A stretch of 64,000 nt of DNA from Magnetococcales bacterium WMHbin3 (GCA_002753185.1 PDZX01000014.1:1-64000), one strand, 5' to 3'; shown: positions 29,806 through 39,657, counted from the stretch's first letter. Numbers and translations: made by a program. Notes: generated by a model from the sequence alone, not told the origin.

Positions 29806-30747
29806 ATGGCACAACGCATCCGGGAAACCAGAACCCCACAATACGTCGCCCTGGATTACTCCATCTCCATCAGCGATGTGATGTCGGCCCTGCTGTTCGT
29901 ATTCATTGTCATCCTGATCATGTTCTCCTTCAACATGAGCACCTCGGAAAGCGATTTTCGCGAGGAGTACCAGCAGGCCGCCAAGGAACGGGAACGACTC
30001 GAACAGATCAATACCGAGAAGGGGGAAAAACTGCAAAAACTGGAAACCAGTATTGCCGAATTGCGCGATCTGGCATCCAATCTCAAGAACGACTTCGACC
30101 TGCAACAGGCCCGCACCGCGCAACTGCTCTATCAACTGCTCACCGACATCCAACAGGAACTGATCAGCAAGGAGAACCTGCGCGTTCACATCGACCCCAA
30201 CCTGGGCATATTAAGGCTGCCGGACGAAATTCTCTTTCCACTCGGCTCCGCTCAGTTCGCAACCGGCGGCGAGGAGATTTTAAAGAAACTCGCCCGCGTC
30301 CTGGAACACCACCTGCCTTGCTATACCGGCAATCTCCATGAGGCCGTCCGGCCATCCTTCTGCCAGGAGCATCAATGGAATCCGGGCACCCTGGACGCGG
30401 TGTTCATCGAGGGGCATACCGACAACATGCCCGTCAATGCCAAAACCTTCAGCAACAATCTCCATCTCTCCGGCATGCGGGCCATCCGCACTTATGAAAC
30501 TCTGATGGCCGCTTCCACCAAGATGCCGCTCATGGATCTGCGTAACCAGAAGGGACAAACGGTGTTCGGCATCAGCGGCTATGGGGAGTACCGCCCGGTG
30601 GTAGCCCATGCCACCCCAACCCCGGAACCGGCCAACCGCCGGATCGACTTTCGCTTTCTGCTGATCAATCCAAAACCGCCTGAGGCAAGCCCGCAATTTT
30701 TTGAGGGGCTTGACCGGTTGACCGAAAAGCTCGGAGCCTTGAAATGA
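29806..30747 (+). CDS. ZorB/MotB-like protein with OmpA peptidoglycan-binding domain
   Basis: This 313-residue protein has a short cytosolic N-terminus, one membrane helix (about 25-44) preceded by D24 (ISISDVMSALLFVF), a coiled-coil segment (about 48-110) and an OmpA-like domain (about 140-292) with FIEGHTDNMPV, a NLxLSGMRA segment and the terminal NRRIDFRF. The Asp next to the helix corresponds to the ion-carrying Asp of MotB/ZorB. It should form the stator with the ZorA-like protein and anchor to peptidoglycan. It starts 13 bases after that gene and overlaps the next by 4 bases. Confidence 0.88.
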   Translation: MAQRIRETRTPQYVALDYSISISDVMSALLFVFIVILIMFSFNMSTSESDFREEYQQAAKERERLEQINTEKGEKLQKLETSIAELRDLASNLKNDFDLQQARTAQLLYQLLTDIQQELISKENLRVHIDPNLGILRLPDEILFPLGSAQFATGGEEILKKLARVLEHHLPCYTGNLHEAVRPSFCQEHQWNPGTLDAVFIEGHTDNMPVNAKTFSNNLHLSGMRAIRTYETLMAASTKMPLMDLRNQKGQTVFGISGYGEYRPVVAHATPTPEPANRRIDFRFLLINPKPPEASPQFFEGLDRLTEKLGALK

Positions 30748-32015
30748 GCCTCAAAGTCAGTCTGGCGCATCATCTGTATGCCTTCTCCCTCCCGCCGCAT
30801 TTGACGGTGGAGTGGAAAACGGCACGCGCCGCAGAAGAGATCGACCGTCTGTTCGCCTCGCTCGCCAATGCCAGGCCCATCGAACGCGAGAGTCGGGAAA
30901 AGAACCGGGAACGGATCCTCGATCATTTCCGCCAGCACCGCTCCCTGGCCGGACTGCCGCTCCGCTTTCTGAGACAGGCGCCCTGGTTTCTCTTCGAGAC
31001 GGATGCCGAAGGGGCGAGACCGGTGGATGATCCCGAATTTCGCGCGGCCTGGCGTGCCTGGTTTGTCGGCCATGCCACCACCGGCACCGCAATCTCCCTG
31101 CTGCACAATCTCCTGCTGCACGCCCCTGGTCAGGAACAGGTGGCGTTCTGGAAGGAAGATCTGGAGCGGCTGCTGGCGCAAGGCAAACACCCGCAACTTG
31201 CCGCATGGAAGGAGCGTTGCGAACGGTTTCATCTGTTGGAACCCGATGGGCCCATGACATTCGCCAGCGCCCTGTATCGCGGGGAGGCCACGTTGCATGA
31301 ACTTTGCCAGCAGGCCGGACTGCAAGGGGATCTGGCCACCGGGGGATTCGTGCGGCGTGGCCTGACGCATTTGCTGGAGATGATGGGCCGCTATGCCGAA
31401 AAGGACGGCCTGCGCCACGAAGAATTGAAAACCCTCTTGCACGGACTGCGCGATCAGCAGGGCCGTTTTCGCACGCTGGTCAGCGGCTTCGCCACGCGCC
31501 TGGCCGAAGTCCTGCTGCGCCCGTTCCAGGATCGGGAGGCGGAAACCAAATTGCGCAATATGGTGCGGGATTTTCTGCTCGGCTATCTGGGCGACCCCCG
31601 CACCCACCCGGCGGCCTGGCAGGGGGTGCCACCCGAGGCGCGTGCCGTTATCCTGGCCTGGCTGGCGGGCAGACCGAAGCAGATCGATGACAAGCTCAGA
31701 CTTTTCATCCAGGAGGCGAACAGGCAATTGGCCGACCTGGAGACCGATTTGTACCAGATGCAAAGCCAGGGCCAGGCCACCCCGGACCCGGTCTTGCAGC
31801 GGGCCATGCAGCGCCTGCACGGCATCGTAGGGGTTGCGGAATTTTTCAATCTTTTCGATGTGATCGAGCTCAGCCACGCCATGGAGACCACCCTCGGTGG
31901 CTTGCGCGCCAGGAGCATCCCCTGGTCCGCCGGGTTGCCCGAGCGGCTCATTCGGGAACATGGTGAATTGCGGGAACAGCTCAATGCGTTGCCTGGCATG
32001 GTGCCGATTCGATAG
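30744..32015 (+). CDS. ZorC-like (EH_Signature-type) protein ending in an intact Hpt domain
   Basis: This 423-residue protein lies where zorC stands in Zorya operons. The middle region (about 270-315), with LGDPR, then AWQGVPPEARAVILAWLAG, resembles the opening of EH_Signature domains, but the usual C-terminal part of that domain is not seen. Instead, about 320-415 align with a CheA-type Hpt domain, including H359 in RLHGIVGVAEFF at the phosphorylation site and LSHAMET further on. The Lys that normally follows is Val here. The resemblance to ZorC is from memory of the family and is moderate; the Hpt resemblance is stronger. ATGA overlap with the ZorB-like gene suggests coupled translation. 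Confidence 0.65.
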   Translation: MSLKVSLAHHLYAFSLPPHLTVEWKTARAAEEIDRLFASLANARPIERESREKNRERILDHFRQHRSLAGLPLRFLRQAPWFLFETDAEGARPVDDPEFRAAWRAWFVGHATTGTAISLLHNLLLHAPGQEQVAFWKEDLERLLAQGKHPQLAAWKERCERFHLLEPDGPMTFASALYRGEATLHELCQQAGLQGDLATGGFVRRGLTHLLEMMGRYAEKDGLRHEELKTLLHGLRDQQGRFRTLVSGFATRLAEVLLRPFQDREAETKLRNMVRDFLLGYLGDPRTHPAAWQGVPPEARAVILAWLAGRPKQIDDKLRLFIQEANRQLADLETDLYQMQSQGQATPDPVLQRAMQRLHGIVGVAEFFNLFDVIELSHAMETTLGGLRARSIPWSAGLPERLIREHGELREQLNALPGMVPIR

Positions 32016-32032
32016 GAGGAGAGAGGACGGAC

Positions 32033-32455
32033 ATGCAACCGATAAAAATTTTGATTGTCGATGATCATCTGCATGGCAGGCAGTTGTTGCATGCCATACT
32101 GCGCCCTTTCGGCCACTGCGACCTGGCCGAAAACGGCATGGATGCCGTTGTCCTCGTTGAGGACGCCTTGCGTCATAATGCACATTATGATTTGATTCTA
32201 TTGGATATCATGATGCCGGAAATGAACGGGCAAGCGGCCCTGCACGCGATACGTGCTGCGGAACGTGACCTTGGCATGGCAGGCAACAAGGAAGCGGTCA
32301 TTTTCATGGTGACAGGCGTCAGTTCGACGCCCGCCGTCATCGAGGCTTTTTTCAAGGGCTATTGCACGGATTATTTGACCAAGCCGATCACCCGGCAAAT
32401 ATTGCTCGATAAGTTGCAGGAATATCGTTTGATTGCTCCTGACATGGAATCTTGA
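32033..32455 (+). CDS. CheY-like stand-alone response regulator (second copy)
   Basis: This 140-residue single receiver domain has the acidic pair VDDH, phosphoacceptor D58 (LLDIMMP), the switch region FMVTGV and Lys in TKPIT. It is a paralogue of the receiver at 21643-22059, both carrying CTDYLTKP. It follows the Hpt-ending gene by 17 bases behind GGAGGAGAG, so it is a plausible acceptor of phosphate from H359 of that protein. Confidence 0.92.
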   Translation: MQPIKILIVDDHLHGRQLLHAILRPFGHCDLAENGMDAVVLVEDALRHNAHYDLILLDIMMPEMNGQAALHAIRAAERDLGMAGNKEAVIFMVTGVSSTPAVIEAFFKGYCTDYLTKPITRQILLDKLQEYRLIAPDMES

Positions 32456-32498
32456 AATCCAACCGGCAAATCGTTCGTTTATGAATGGAGTCGTTTTA

Positions 32499-34631
32499 AT
32501 GCTTTCTCAGTCGTCTTTTTCTGTCGGCCTCATCGGCAATCCGAATAGTGGAAAAACCACGATTTTCAATCGACTGTGCCACGCGAAGGACCCGGTTGGT
32601 AATTATCCGCGCGTGACGGTTGTCCCCAAGAAGCGTCAGTTCGTTCATGAGCAACGGACGTTTCATCTGACGGACCTGCCGGGTCTGTATGCCCTGACCA
32701 CCCAAACCCCAGAGGAAAGCGCGGCGCGGGATTTTATTCATGCCGACCAGGCGGACATCCTCGTCAACGTGCTGGATGCCGGCAATCTCGAACGCTCCCT
32801 GTTTCTGACCAGCCAATTGATGGAATTGGGAAAACCGATCCTCTTCATTCTCAACATGATCGACGAGGCGGAACGCAAACGGCTGCAAATCGACATCCCT
32901 GCCCTTGCCATCCTGCTGGGAGGACCGGTCCTGCCGGTCAACGGCGTCACCGGTCAAGGCCTGGAGGCATTCAAGACTGCCTTGCTGGAGGTGGCCTCCA
33001 GGCAGCATCATCCCGCCCCGCGCGTCCACCCATACGATGATCATCTTGCAGCGGCCATCGATCGGATTCAGGAGCGCATACGGGAATTGCACCCGGACAA
33101 AATGGCGGCCCACCAAACCCGCTGGCTGGCCATCAAACTCCTGGAAGGAGACGATGCCCTGCTGCACCGGGAAGGGGATCACACCCATCTGCTGGAAATG
33201 GTGCGCAGGGAACGTTATGACCTGGCCAGGGAACATGGCGGCGAATGCGAGATGCTTTTTGCCGACGCGCGCTACGGTTTTGTGCATGAACTGATCCTCG
33301 CCACCGTGTACCAGGAACCGGACACAGCCAATCGCATGGACCTGACCCGCCGGGTGGATGCCCTGCTGCTGCACCGTTTCGCCGGTTTGCCCATTTTTGT
33401 CGGTCTGTTGTGGGTGATGTTCGAATCGACGTTCACCCTGGGAAAATACCCCACCGGCTGGATCGAGACGCTGGTCGGGTGGATCAAGGAGTGGGTCGGA
33501 GCCGCCATCCCGGACGGGATGGTCCATGATCTGGCGGTGAACGGAGTGCTGGCCGGGGTGGGAGGGACCATCATTTTTCTGCCCAACATCGTGATTCTTT
33601 TTTTCTTCATGGCGATGTTCAGCGAAACCGGCTATCTGACCAGAGCCGCGTTTCTGATGGATCGGTTGATGCATGCCTTTGGCTTGCATGGCAAGGCCAT
33701 GATCCCGATGGTGATCGGCTTTGGTTGCAATGTCCCGGCGGTGATGGCCACGCGCACCATCGAAAGCCATCGCGCCCGCCTGATCACCATTCTGGTCAAT
33801 CCGTTCATGCTGTGTGCCGCCCGTCTGCCGGTCTTCATCCTGTTTGCAGGGGCATTTTTCAGTGAGATGGCTGGCACCATGGTGTTTTTGATGTACATGA
33901 TCAGCATCGCCATGGCCATGGTGGCCTCCGTCCTGTTGAACAAAATGCTGCCAGTCGGGGATAATGAAACTTTCATCATGGAATTGCCACCCTATCGCAA
34001 GCCAACCATGCGTGCGCTGCTGGTGCATATGTGGGACAATGCTTTGGATTTTTTGCAAAAAATTACAGGTGTGATATTGGTTGGTTCGGTTGTCCTCTGG
34101 TTCCTGAAGGAATTTCCCAAAACCGTGGAATGGAGCACGAATTATCAGGGACAAATCGAGCAACTGCAAAGCCAACCCGAAAACGCGCAACAGCAGGAAG
34201 CGCTTGCCAACTTGACGCGACAAAGGGACCAGGAAGCCCTGTCACGCAGTTACCTTGGGCGCATTGCCCACAGCGTATCCCCGGTTTTTGCGCCTTTGGA
34301 TCTGACATGGCGGGATACGGTGGCCATCCTGACCGGCCTGATGGCCAAGGAGGTGGTGGTGGCCAGTTACGCCGTGCTCTATGCCCAGGACCGTGAGAAT
34401 GCCGCCAAATCGGCATCGCTCCAGGAGGTTCTTGGCAAGACCATGTCGCCGTTGGTGGCGTTTGCCTTCATGGTCTTTGCGTTGCTGTATTCCCCCTGCC
34501 TGGCGACCATCGCCACCATTCGCAAGGAAACCGGCGGCTGGAAATGGGCGGGTTTCTCGGTGGCGTTTTCCATGGTGTTTGCCTGGTGCCTGGCTTATGG
34601 CATCGTTTCGATCGGGCACATGATCGCATGA
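32499..34631 (+). CDS. feoB: FeoB ferrous iron transporter
   Basis: This 710-residue inner-membrane transporter has an N-terminal G domain with GNPNSGKT (G1), DLPG (G3) and NMID (G4), a helical regulatory segment, and a membrane domain (about 300-710) with gate motifs. It imports Fe(II). The ATG at 32499 is favoured because GGAG lies 8 bases upstream and the GTPase motif begins a few residues later; an ATG at 32481 is possible. No feoA is adjacent. A FeoB next to magnetosome genes fits the iron demand of magnetite synthesis. It lies 43 bases after the CheY-like gene. Confidence 0.93.
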   Translation: MLSQSSFSVGLIGNPNSGKTTIFNRLCHAKDPVGNYPRVTVVPKKRQFVHEQRTFHLTDLPGLYALTTQTPEESAARDFIHADQADILVNVLDAGNLERSLFLTSQLMELGKPILFILNMIDEAERKRLQIDIPALAILLGGPVLPVNGVTGQGLEAFKTALLEVASRQHHPAPRVHPYDDHLAAAIDRIQERIRELHPDKMAAHQTRWLAIKLLEGDDALLHREGDHTHLLEMVRRERYDLAREHGGECEMLFADARYGFVHELILATVYQEPDTANRMDLTRRVDALLLHRFAGLPIFVGLLWVMFESTFTLGKYPTGWIETLVGWIKEWVGAAIPDGMVHDLAVNGVLAGVGGTIIFLPNIVILFFFMAMFSETGYLTRAAFLMDRLMHAFGLHGKAMIPMVIGFGCNVPAVMATRTIESHRARLITILVNPFMLCAARLPVFILFAGAFFSEMAGTMVFLMYMISIAMAMVASVLLNKMLPVGDNETFIMELPPYRKPTMRALLVHMWDNALDFLQKITGVILVGSVVLWFLKEFPKTVEWSTNYQGQIEQLQSQPENAQQQEALANLTRQRDQEALSRSYLGRIAHSVSPVFAPLDLTWRDTVAILTGLMAKEVVVASYAVLYAQDRENAAKSASLQEVLGKTMSPLVAFAFMVFALLYSPCLATIATIRKETGGWKWAGFSVAFSMVFAWCLAYGIVSIGHMIA

Positions 34632-34789
34632 ACGCGGACAATCCCTGGGACACGGCGGTTCTGATCGTCATTTTCGCGCTTTGCCTGCTGTACATTGCAC
34701 GGCGTATCCGAACGATGTTCGCGAAGGAGCAATCCGGCAAATCCAGTTGCCGGGGGTGTTGCAACCGAGGGTCCGATTGTACCGGATGA
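34628..34789 (+). CDS. Small FeoB-associated Cys-rich membrane protein
   Basis: This 53-residue protein has one membrane helix (about 9-25) and a Cys-rich tail (CRGCCNRGSDC). Its ATG overlaps the feoB stop (ATGA), which supports a real, co-translated gene. Proteins of this size and pattern are found after feoB in several bacteria and may aid FeoB or bind metal. Function is inferred from context. Confidence 0.75.
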   Translation: MNADNPWDTAVLIVIFALCLLYIARRIRTMFAKEQSGKSSCRGCCNRGSDCTG

Positions 34790-34880
34790 ATCGGCGGGTC
34801 ATTTAGAACGATTCGCCTTCAAATCCGTAGGGCAACCTGGTGTCTATGAGTGCAAGCCTCAATCAAACGAGCCTATTCGG

Positions 34881-35270
34881 GTGATTTTTTTGAATGAACT
34901 TGAAAATGTGCCCAGGAATGCTCCACTTGAATGTTTCGCTTCGAGCATTGAAGAACGAAAAAAGGCGTTTGAGGCGGTAGTTGAAGCTGGACTAATCCGT
35001 GTATCTACACCATTCCACTACATTATGAGTGGCCTTAGAAGCACCGTCATGCGTAATGCATTGCGACATCTCGATAACGCAGGCATCACGCCCGACTCCG
35101 TTATGCGGATGGGGAGAGGTCTTCGCGGACAGGATGTGATGGTAGATTTGTTCATGATGACGGTTGGTCGCCTCGACGCATGGCCGGCGAACACATTAAA
35201 ATCAAATCAATGGACGGTGGGCACCGGATCGTCGTTCGTTTCCCTTGACATGCCGACGGTAAATCTATAG
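34881..35270 (+). pseudogene. Unrecognised coding fragment, possibly a remnant
   Basis: An open frame encodes about 129 residues (LNELENVPRNAPLECFASS and so on) with helical, plausible protein sequence, but no ATG and no clear ribosome binding site; GTG 34881 or TTG 34890 are the only near starts. Plausible coding composition continues upstream in the same frame to about 34790, where it meets the end of the Cys-rich gene. Base composition is more AT-rich than the neighbours. I read it as the remains of a transferred or decayed gene. Bases 35271-35399 hold nothing I recognise. Confidence 0.4.
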
Positions 35271-35399
35271 AGTTTACAGAAGTTGGATCATGCCGGGATA
35301 CAGTCGGGAATGGATCGCCCCATTATGTCTGGAATGGTCGCGGCATGCCTTGCAACGATTGAAAAATGGCCCCCAGGTATAGTCAGGAAGTAAAAGCCC

Positions 35400-36623
35400 T
35401 TGGCTCTGCCGGGGATTGTCATTGCCTTTCGAGCATCAAGTGACAAAGACATAACGGCGCGCGGAGTCGAACGGATCATGGAAGTCGCACAGGTGCAATT
35501 TCGCCAGGGAGTCGTGGACCCCGTGCTCCTGGAACCGCTGCAACGTCTGAATCCCATGCTGGTCCTCGTGTTTGCCGACAGGTGCCACCTTCAGGGGGCC
35601 ACCGTGGAGGCCATGTGTCGGACTGCGTTTCCGGATGCGCATTGCGTGGGGGTTTCAACCGCCGGAGAAATCTCCGCACAGGGCGTCCATGATGCCTCGT
35701 GCCTGGTCACTGCGTTGCGTTTTGACCGGGGTGGCGTGCGGGTCGTCACGACCGCAGTGACGACCCCGGCAGACTCCCGATCGGCCGGCATGACGATCGG
35801 CGCGGGGTTGCGCAGCGCCAATTTGCGTGGCGTCCTGCTTTTCGCCCCCGGCAGACAGGTCGATGGCAGCGATCTGCTCGCCGGGATGCGAACCGTGATG
35901 GGGGAAGAGACGGTCATCGTCGGCGGCCTCTCCTGGTCGGAAGAGAGCGTCGGCCACGCCCTGATCCGTACCAACGCCGGAGTCGACGGGCAACAGGTCG
36001 TGGCCGTGGGCCTGTATGGCGAGGCCGTGACGGTTCATGCCTGCTCTCGCGGCGGCTGGGGACCTTTCGGTCCATTGCGCAAAGTGACCCGCTGTACCGG
36101 AAACCTGTTGCTGGAACTGGACGGCGAGCCGGCCTTGACGCTCTACAACCGCTACCTGGGAGAATACGCCAAGGATCTGCCCGAATCCGGTTTGCGCTTT
36201 CCCTTCGAAATGCGGGTTGCCAACGCCACCGCCGATGGCCTGATCCGTACCGTGCTCGCTGTCGATCCGCATCGGGGAGGGTTGCTCCTGGGCGGCGAGA
36301 TCGATCCTGCAGGAGAAATGCGTCTCATGCATGTCACCCCCGCCAAACTGGTCAGCGGCGCCGAACAGGCTGCGGAATGGATCGTGACGCACGCGTCGGT
36401 CACCCCTCCCGGTCTCGGCCTGCTGATTAGCTGCGTGGGACGCAAGCTGATCATGGGGGACCAGATCGCCGAAGAGACGGAGGCGGTTCGTCACTGGCTC
36501 GGCCATCATCACCAGGTGGCGGGCTTCTATGCCCATGGCGAGATCGGGCCGCTTGCAGAGAGCCGACGCTGCGAGTTGCACAACCTGACCATGACGGTCG
36601 CTCTGATCGTCGAAGATGTCTGA
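35400..36623 (+). CDS. FIST domain sensory protein (TTG start)
   Basis: This 407-residue soluble protein has a FIST_N domain (about 10-215) followed by FIST_C (about 225-390; RYLGEYAKDLPESG, then GCEI-like GGEIDPAGEM, and GFYAHGEIGP near the end). FIST proteins are thought to sense small ligands such as amino acids and pass signals to kinases. TTG at 35400, 9 bases after AGGAAG, keeps the N-terminal strand of the domain; the ATG at 35478 would remove it. It overlaps the following hybrid kinase by 8 bases, a common pairing. Confidence 0.85.
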   Translation: MALPGIVIAFRASSDKDITARGVERIMEVAQVQFRQGVVDPVLLEPLQRLNPMLVLVFADRCHLQGATVEAMCRTAFPDAHCVGVSTAGEISAQGVHDASCLVTALRFDRGGVRVVTTAVTTPADSRSAGMTIGAGLRSANLRGVLLFAPGRQVDGSDLLAGMRTVMGEETVIVGGLSWSEESVGHALIRTNAGVDGQQVVAVGLYGEAVTVHACSRGGWGPFGPLRKVTRCTGNLLLELDGEPALTLYNRYLGEYAKDLPESGLRFPFEMRVANATADGLIRTVLAVDPHRGGLLLGGEIDPAGEMRLMHVTPAKLVSGAEQAAEWIVTHASVTPPGLGLLISCVGRKLIMGDQIAEETEAVRHWLGHHHQVAGFYAHGEIGPLAESRRCELHNLTMTVALIVEDV

Positions 36624-39600
36624 AATGCACCGTCTGCTGGAACGGCAACTGCGCAAAACGCTCCGCCTGGCCGAGGAGATCGACCTGGAGACCTGGCTGG
36701 CGCAACGCATGAGCGCAAACGACGGTCAGGATCCCATCCTGAGCGTGAGCGTTCCGGAGGCGATCCGCTTCCTGCGTGGGGTCAGCGATGTCTACGACCG
36801 TTTCGAACGCGACCTCGCCTTGTGTGACCGCAGCCTGCATCTCTCCTCGGAGGAGTTGCAGCAGGTCAACGAACGCCTGCAGCGGGAGTTGGCCTCCCGG
36901 GAAAGGGCGCTGACCTCGATCCGCCAGACCGCCAACCAGTTGTTGCAGGCCATGGGCGAGCCGCTCCTGGATGCCGATTCGGGCGAATTGGAATCCCTGA
37001 CCAGGCTGATGACCAGAATGGTGCGGCAACACGAACAGTCGCGTCAGGATCTGGCGGAAACCCTCTTCCAGATGAAACGGGTCATTATCGAAAAAGCGGC
37101 CAACGCCATCATCACCATCGACGCCGGCGGGTGGATTCGTTCTTTCAACGCGGCGGCGGAGCGCCTTTTCGGCCATGCCGCCGACGTGATCGTCGGGCAA
37201 TCCATCAAACGGCTGATACCACAACGGTTGCACGCGGCCCATGACCAGGGGTTCGCGCAATTCCTGGCGAGCGGGATGAGCCGGATCATCGGTGTGGCCA
37301 TCGAGGTGGAAGGGATGCGCGCGGATGGCACTACGGTTCCCATTGAACTGACGGTCAGTGAGATGGTGGTGGGTGGGCAACGTATGTTTGTGGGCATCAT
37401 GACGGACATCACGCTGCGCAAGGAGGCGGAAAACCGCCTGCGGCGCAGTGAGGCCACCACTCGCGCGATCGTCGAATCGGCGGTCAACGGCATCGTCATG
37501 ATTGATCCGGAGGGCGTGATTCGCCTGTTCAATCCGGCGGCCGAGCGCCTGTTCGACCATAAGGCCGGGGAGATGATCGGTCGGAACGTGAACATGCTCA
37601 TGCCATCTCCGGTTCGCGAGGAACACGATGGTTATTTGCGACGCTATCTGGAAACCGGGGAGCGCCGGATCATCGGAGCCGGGCGGGAGGTGGAGGGGCA
37701 ACGGCGCGATGGGAGCACCTTTCCCTTGAACCTGGCGGTCAGCGAGCTGGGCGTGGGAGCGGAACGGATGTTCGTCGGCATCCTGACCGACCTCACCGCA
37801 CGCAAGGCCGTGGAGCAGGCGTTGGTCGATGCCAGGGAACTGGCCGATCAGGCCAACCGGATGAAGGGGGATTTCCTGGCCAATATGAGCCATGAGATCC
37901 GTACCCCGATGAATGCCATCATGGGAATGACCCACCTGGCGTTGCAGACGGACCTGACGGACAAGCAGAAGGATTATCTGGGCAAGATCCAATATTCCGC
38001 TCGCAATCTGCTGGGGATCGTCAACGATATTCTCGACTTCTCCAAGATCGAGGCCGGCAAGCTGACAATGGAATGCATCGCGTTCCGTCTCGACGAGGTG
38101 CTGGAGCATCTGTACGGCATGATCGGCATGAAGGCGGAGGAGAAGGGGTTGGATTGGCAGGTCACTTCTGCCGACGACCTGCCCGAATTGCTGCTTGGCG
38201 ATCCGTTGCGGCTGGGACAGGTGCTGATCAATCTTGGCAACAACGCGGTCAAATTCACCGAGCGGGGCACGATCCGCATCGTTGTCGAACGGCTGGCCGA
38301 GGCCGGACAACGGATCCAACTGGGTTTCGCCGTGCAGGACACCGGAATCGGCGTGACCGAGGAGCAACGGAGACGACTGTTTCAGGCATTCATCCAGGCG
38401 GACGCCTCCACGACGCGCCGCCATGGCGGGACCGGACTGGGGTTGTCCATCTGCAAGCGGCTGGTGACCCTGATGGGCGGTGACATTCGCGTGGAGAGCA
38501 CCCTGGGTGCGGGAAGCACCTTTCGGTTTACGGCATGGTTCGAACTGCCCTCATCTTCCGTGGCGCAGAGCTTCCATCTGGATTGGCTGAAGCGCGGCAA
38601 AGGGGTGGTCAAGGCACGGGATGGCGAGGCGATCCACGACATTCTTGGGGCGCGTGTTCTGCTGGTCGAGGACAATCCGATCAATCGGCAGGTCGCCGTG
38701 GAGTTGTTGGAGGCCAATGGCCTGTTGGTGAGTGTGGCTGGCGATGGCGAGGCGGCACTGGCGCAACTCGAACGGGAGCGGTTCGAACTGGTGCTGTTGG
38801 ATCTCCAGATGCCCGGCATGGATGGTTTCGAGGTGGCGCGCGCGATGCGTCGGGATCCGCGTTTTGGGAGCCTGCCCATCCTGGCCATGACAGCGCATGC
38901 CATGGCAGGGGATCGGGAAAGATGTCTGGATGCGGGCATGAATGACCATCTGGCCAAACCGATCGACCCCGACCGGCTCTTCGAGGCGCTGGTGAGATGG
39001 ATTCCCGCCGGTGAGCGTGTTGCATGCACGATGGGCAGTCGGGTGGAGAGTCGTCTGCCGGGGGAGGCAGCCATCGACCGGGTTGCCGGGTTGCGTCAGG
39101 TTGGAGGCAAGCCAGAGTTCTACCGCAGGTTGCTGCAAGAGTTCCGGCGGGACTACCGGACGGTGGCGGAGCGCATGGGCAGCCTGGTGGCAAGTGGGGA
39201 GATGCGGGAGGCCATGCGGTTGGCGCACACCCTCAAGGGGGTGGCGGGGGCACTGGGCGCGCGTCTCCTCGCCGACTCCGCCAGGGAGTTGGAAGCGGCG
39301 TTGCGGGCGGGCGAACCGGCGGACGGCCTGCTGGATACGCTGGCGCAACGCGCCTCCCGGTTGTGGCAGGAGATCGACCGGGAAATGGGGGAGTCGTCGT
39401 CCGGAGCGGGGGAGGTGACGACCGGGACGGCGACGATGGAAAGGGAGCGGGCGGTCGTGCTGGTCGCGGAGTTGACCCGTCTGTTGGTCTCCGGTCATTC
39501 CCGCAGTGCCGCGCTTTTGGCCGAATTGCGCCGGACAGTCGGCAGACCGGCGGATGCAGGGCTGGCGGAGATCGCCGCGCATGTCGAGGAATACGAATTC

Positions 39601-39657
39601 GAGGCGGCGCTGGTTTCTCTGAACGCATGGGGGCGACAGTGGGGCTTGCCGATATAA
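36616..39657 (+). CDS. Hybrid histidine kinase: coiled coil-PAS-PAS-HisKA-HATPase-REC-Hpt
   Basis: This 1013-residue cytosolic kinase begins with a coiled coil (about 1-150), then two PAS domains (about 155-275 and 283-400), HisKA with H426 (NMSHEIRTP), HATPase_c (about 535-650; DTGIGV, GTGLGL), a receiver with D729 (LLDLQMP) and an Hpt domain with an intact H871 (AHTLKGVAGALGA). All phosphorelay residues are present, in contrast to the kinase at 18344-21643. It is coupled to the FIST gene and precedes a receiver-GGDEF gene, so the likely chain is FIST sensing, phosphorelay and control of c-di-GMP. Confidence 0.94.
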   Translation: MSEMHRLLERQLRKTLRLAEEIDLETWLAQRMSANDGQDPILSVSVPEAIRFLRGVSDVYDRFERDLALCDRSLHLSSEELQQVNERLQRELASRERALTSIRQTANQLLQAMGEPLLDADSGELESLTRLMTRMVRQHEQSRQDLAETLFQMKRVIIEKAANAIITIDAGGWIRSFNAAAERLFGHAADVIVGQSIKRLIPQRLHAAHDQGFAQFLASGMSRIIGVAIEVEGMRADGTTVPIELTVSEMVVGGQRMFVGIMTDITLRKEAENRLRRSEATTRAIVESAVNGIVMIDPEGVIRLFNPAAERLFDHKAGEMIGRNVNMLMPSPVREEHDGYLRRYLETGERRIIGAGREVEGQRRDGSTFPLNLAVSELGVGAERMFVGILTDLTARKAVEQALVDARELADQANRMKGDFLANMSHEIRTPMNAIMGMTHLALQTDLTDKQKDYLGKIQYSARNLLGIVNDILDFSKIEAGKLTMECIAFRLDEVLEHLYGMIGMKAEEKGLDWQVTSADDLPELLLGDPLRLGQVLINLGNNAVKFTERGTIRIVVERLAEAGQRIQLGFAVQDTGIGVTEEQRRRLFQAFIQADASTTRRHGGTGLGLSICKRLVTLMGGDIRVESTLGAGSTFRFTAWFELPSSSVAQSFHLDWLKRGKGVVKARDGEAIHDILGARVLLVEDNPINRQVAVELLEANGLLVSVAGDGEAALAQLERERFELVLLDLQMPGMDGFEVARAMRRDPRFGSLPILAMTAHAMAGDRERCLDAGMNDHLAKPIDPDRLFEALVRWIPAGERVACTMGSRVESRLPGEAAIDRVAGLRQVGGKPEFYRRLLQEFRRDYRTVAERMGSLVASGEMREAMRLAHTLKGVAGALGARLLADSARELEAALRAGEPADGLLDTLAQRASRLWQEIDREMGESSSGAGEVTTGTATMERERAVVLVAELTRLLVSGHSRSAALLAELRRTVGRPADAGLAEIAAHVEEYEFEAALVSLNAWGRQWGLPI

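Noticed and set aside
25788-30747. Flagellar MotA/MotB pair
   Set aside because: The channel protein has only three helices and a giant tail, unlike MotA, and no flagellar genes are near.
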